Shown here piece after piece: positions 61,175-64,000 of a stretch of 64,000 nt of DNA. The DNA is from Pinguiococcus pyrenoidosus (taxonomy: Eukaryota > Sar > Pinguiophyceae > Pinguiochrysidales > Pinguiochrysidaceae), in assembly GCA_019677205.1 (NCBI GenBank), contig JAAMXY010000319.1:36391-100390 (forward strand). Reading direction: 5' to 3'. Position numbers and translations under genes: made by a program. Position 1 is the first letter of the stretch. Each line of letters begins with the position of its first letter. The notes beneath the pieces were generated by a model. That model was given only the letters and a program-made list of their open reading frames with translations. It searched no databases and had not been told where the DNA came from.

Positions 61175-64000
61175 CTACCGACAGAGCAGGCAGAGCCACT
61201 TCTCCCAATCCGGAGGCGGCGCGAGCAGCTCCGCACATTCCAAGCAAATCACGCTGGAGCAGAGAGACTTTTGCGTTAGCCCATGCTTTTTTGAGCTACT
61301 GTTTCTGAGCAGCGTCACAATACCCCATTTGTGCGCAGATGCTTCCCATACCTTGTGCATTTCTTCCGATCGCATTCAAGCAGGCAATGATTCAGTGTCG
61401 CACCAGCAACCGCATGGCAGGAAGAGCACCGATACCGATTCGCTTCTTCGACGCCCCGAGTCGGAGATCGCCCCTGAGGAGGCGACCCGTCGTTCTTCGT
61501 AAGCGGTGACCCTCGCTTCCGCCTTGGGCTGCGCGATAGTCCTGTCTGCGACGGGCTTGACACGAATGCGCTCTCCGACGACGGCCTTGGCGACATGCCG
61601 AGCTGCTCCGGCGAAGGCCATCCAAGCACCTTTGTCCGGTTCGAGCCACTAGCCTTTTTGGGTTTGGATGTTGCATCTTTCCTTGGTTTGGATGGGGCAT
61701 CTTTCCTTGATTCGGATGGGGCATCCTTCGTTCCAGAAGGCTTGGTGCGGTCTGGTTTCCGGACAGATGGTGCCCCCGCTGTCTCGGAGCGCTTTCGCTT
61801 CGTGCTGCTTCTACTACTGCTGGATCCCTTTTGCGGCGCACTGCGCGATGCGGACTGCTCGCCGTCCTTGCTGCGTTTCTTCTTCGTGCCTTCTGATCCA
61901 ACACCATCACTCTCCAGGAACGTCGTCAGTTGCTTCCGAGGGGACGCGCGTTCCGGCTGGGGTTGGGGCGTCTCAAAGACCACCGTCAGCTCCGTCGAGT
62001 CTTGTCCACTATCTTGCTCGCTTTCCTCCACATCCGATCTCCTTCTTGCCCCCTTCCTCGCAGTGGACCTCGGTGCTACCTTGCCTGACCTCTTTGCTTT
62101 GGAGGCGTCAGATGACGAGGGAATCTCTCTCCTCGCTGCTGATCGCTTTGGGGAACGCGCCTCTGCTACGTTGGAATCCGGAGTCCCTTTCACATCCTGG
62201 TGGTCGTTGCCATTTCGTGCCCTTCTTTGGCGAGGCGCACCGGAGGACGCCGGTGTCTGCGAACCAGCCGGGCTCCTTCCTTCCCTCTCGCTGGTCGATT
62301 CGGACGTCCTCGTACGCTTTTCCTTCCCAGCACTTGATACGCCATCTACCTCGCTGAGCTCTAGACTCTCCCGGCGCGGCGGGCTCTCCTCCAGACGAGG
62401 TGTTCTGCTGCGCGGCTTCGAGTTCCGGCGCTCACCTGGCTTACCATGCGACCTCAGGGCAAACTTTTCTTCCAGGTACCTACGCTGCTCTTGACTGAGA
62501 TTCTGGCTACCATCGCCCTCCAAGCCGCTACGCTTGTGAACCTCGGCATTGGACGAAGGCTTTCTATCATGCGCGCAGCTCCCCCGCACTTCACTTGTCT
62601 TTGAAGCTACTACGGCGACGTCTTCTCGATTTCTCGGCGTGCTGATGTCAGTAGGACTCCCTTCATTACTCTTGCTCCTTGGATCTGTTGAGTCCTTCGC
62701 CACAGCGTTCCGCACTTCCTCAGACCCGACTTTGTCTCCAGCTCGCGCGGCCTTGGCCGAACCATGTGCCAGAGGGTTGGCTTCTCTCGAGTATCGGAGC
62801 TCGCTGAATTGCGGTCCTCGACTACTCGCACGCTTTTCTCCGGACAAGACCGGCGCTTGGCCATCTAGGGAGGGCGTCTGCTTGCTTATCTTGTGCGACA
62901 GGCCCGATTCGTCCAGATCCGAGGGGCGCGGTTTACGCCAAGGAGCCGCTTTTCTCCGTTCCCGGGCAGCTGCTTCATCATGAAGTGCCTGCTGACTAGT
63001 CCCGAACGCGCCTCCGCCAGCACATGAGGAGGGTCTCGTCGCGGCCGATGCGATATAGTTCTGTTCAGAGGCCACGAGCGGCGCCAGCCCCATGCTTGGC
63101 GTAGCTGTGGCGCCGTCGGGCCTCGGTTGCAGTGGTCGGTACGTTTGGTCCTTCGGGGGCGAAGGACTAAAGGCATCGTCCTCAAGCTCAAGTGATTCCT
63201 CGGCGAAAGGCATCCCGTCCACGTGCCTTGAACCGGAGGGTCTTGCCTCCAGCCGATCGACCAGCTCTGAAGCACCTGGCGGCGCCTTGGTGATGTCATC
63301 GTCGAGCTCAAGGGCGATCTCCTCGTCTTGCGCGTCCACCAGATCAAGCTCCGCATCATGCACGCTCGGATGCACCTCAACGTGGGATTCGACGAGCTCC
63401 AAGTCTTGCTCGTCCTCGGAGTCGGGAAGGTCGAGGTCATCGTCCTCGGCGTGCTCCCGGACCGTGCCTCCTGGTCGTGAAACGAGCCACGCAGGCGTGA
63501 CTCCAGGGCCGTGTCGCTGACCCTGTTCGTCCATCTCTGCACTTGTCCCCACGGCGGCCGCTATCGCTGCTGCTGAGTTGCCCCTTGCATTCGCGCTCTG
63601 TGGCGCAGGGGTCGTCCGCGCGAAGTCCACATCTCTTCGGCGAACCTTCCCAGCTGCGCTCGGGCCTGGCTCCGGCAGATCTTCAAGATCAAGGGCATGT
63701 TCCAGCGGAAGAGGCGATGCCGCCGCATAGCACCTCTGAGGTGCAGCATATGGTCGCAAGAGCCATGGTGCAGGTCTCCCAGGACTCGCTTGCCCAGGAT
63801 GGCTGAAGGGAGGTGTCGTGCCTCCATTTGGCCTCTCTCCGCGGACTCGGCCTCCGAACTGACGCTCGTTTCTCTTTGCCTCCCACCCAGAGACTTCTGC
63901 TCTTCTTCCCCTCGCCGAGTCCCTTAGTCCGTAAGGCTGCTCTGACCAAGAAGGGGCGTCTCCTCTGCCTCTGTCTGCAGCAAATCCACTCCGCCGTACT
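61175..64000 (-). CDS. Long disordered protein ending in an ADD/PHD-like zinc finger (5' part beyond window)
   Basis: Minus-strand gene running off the right edge; the frame stays open from 61352 to 64000 with no usable start ATG in the visible upstream part. Exons: >64000-61352 and 61253-61175, with a 98-nt GT-AG intron, phase 2. Most of the visible 900-odd residues are low-complexity: acidic Leu/Asp/Glu runs (ELVDRLEARPSG region), then Ser/Arg/Lys-rich repeats with KDAPSKPRKDATSKPKKA. Only the end is structured. Splicing joins YRCSSCHAVAGATLNHC and LLECDRKKCTS to VICLECAELLAPP and DWEKWLCLLCR. This gives CxxC, CxxxC, CxxC and CxxC pairs that resemble the ADD/PHD finger of DNMT3/ATRX (compare LLxC...CxxxC..C..CxxLL..W.C..C). 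Unspliced RNA would stop at 61315 and lose half the finger. Chromatin binding is inferred. Confidence 0.78.

Noticed and set aside
63757..63759. Start codon for the zinc-finger gene at 63759
   Set aside because: The codon is TTG, and the frame continues open to the window edge, so the true start lies outside.
1..64000. tRNA, rRNA, transposons, bacterial operons, ribosome binding sites
   Set aside because: None was recognised by eye. Bacterial signals do not apply to this eukaryotic sequence; a tRNAscan/Infernal run would be needed to exclude small RNAs.

Overview
This is nuclear DNA from a protist or alga. It is GC-rich and gene-dense, with one 43-base assembly gap. Genes lie on both strands as single transcription units, not operons. 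Most are split by very short GT-AG introns: about 47-100 nt, with one of 230 nt. Several features point to a SAR-type lineage, most likely a stramenopile or related alga, but I cannot name a species. They are the intron style, a SANT-like module I associate with stramenopile proteins, a plant/algal DUF707 glycosyltransferase, a plant-type UDP-glucuronate 4-epimerase and a DUF3638 giant protein. Exon structures below were read by eye from splice sites, reading phase and family conservation.

Left part (1-8 kb): 3' part of mitochondrial EF-G1 (+), a TBC1D22-type RabGAP (-), a cyclophilin with an 18-nt microexon (+), an organelle-type YtqB-like methyltransferase (-) and a two-CBS-domain protein (+). 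7.9-21.5 kb: an intronless 4,549-residue protein on the minus strand. It has two SH3 domains, a DUF3638/DUF3645 P-loop core, four EF-hand loops and a VPS13-like tail. 22-31 kb: a secreted or lumenal NAD(P)-binding epimerase-like protein (-), a Q-rich SANT-like nuclear protein (+), the gap, the KEOPS subunit KAE1/OSGEP (-) and a possible UPF0193 protein (+). 31-36 kb: protein phosphatase 4 catalytic subunit (+), the ribosome-assembly GTPase NOG2/GNL2 (-), a small membrane protein (+) and HYPK (+). 36-45.5 kb: the checkpoint kinase ATR (-). 46-58 kb: a candidate MavL/DUF4804-like protein (+), a DUF707 glycosyltransferase (+), a DUF1664 coiled-coil membrane protein (-), UDP-glucuronate 4-epimerase (+), a protein with VAP tetrapeptide repeats (-) and a membrane-anchored sulfotransferase-like/JmjC fusion (-). 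58-64 kb: a poorly resolved Pro/Ala-rich gene (+) and the 3' part of a long disordered protein ending in an ADD/PHD-like zinc finger (-), which runs off the right edge.

Most genes are housekeeping: translation, tRNA modification, ribosome assembly, N-terminal acetylation, DNA-damage signalling and phosphatase signalling. The most unusual items are the giant DUF3638 protein, the MavL-like candidate, the sulfotransferase-JmjC fusion, and the nearby run of secretory-pathway sugar genes (DUF707, UDP-GlcA epimerase, sulfotransferase-like). No tRNA, rRNA, CRISPR array or transposon was recognised.
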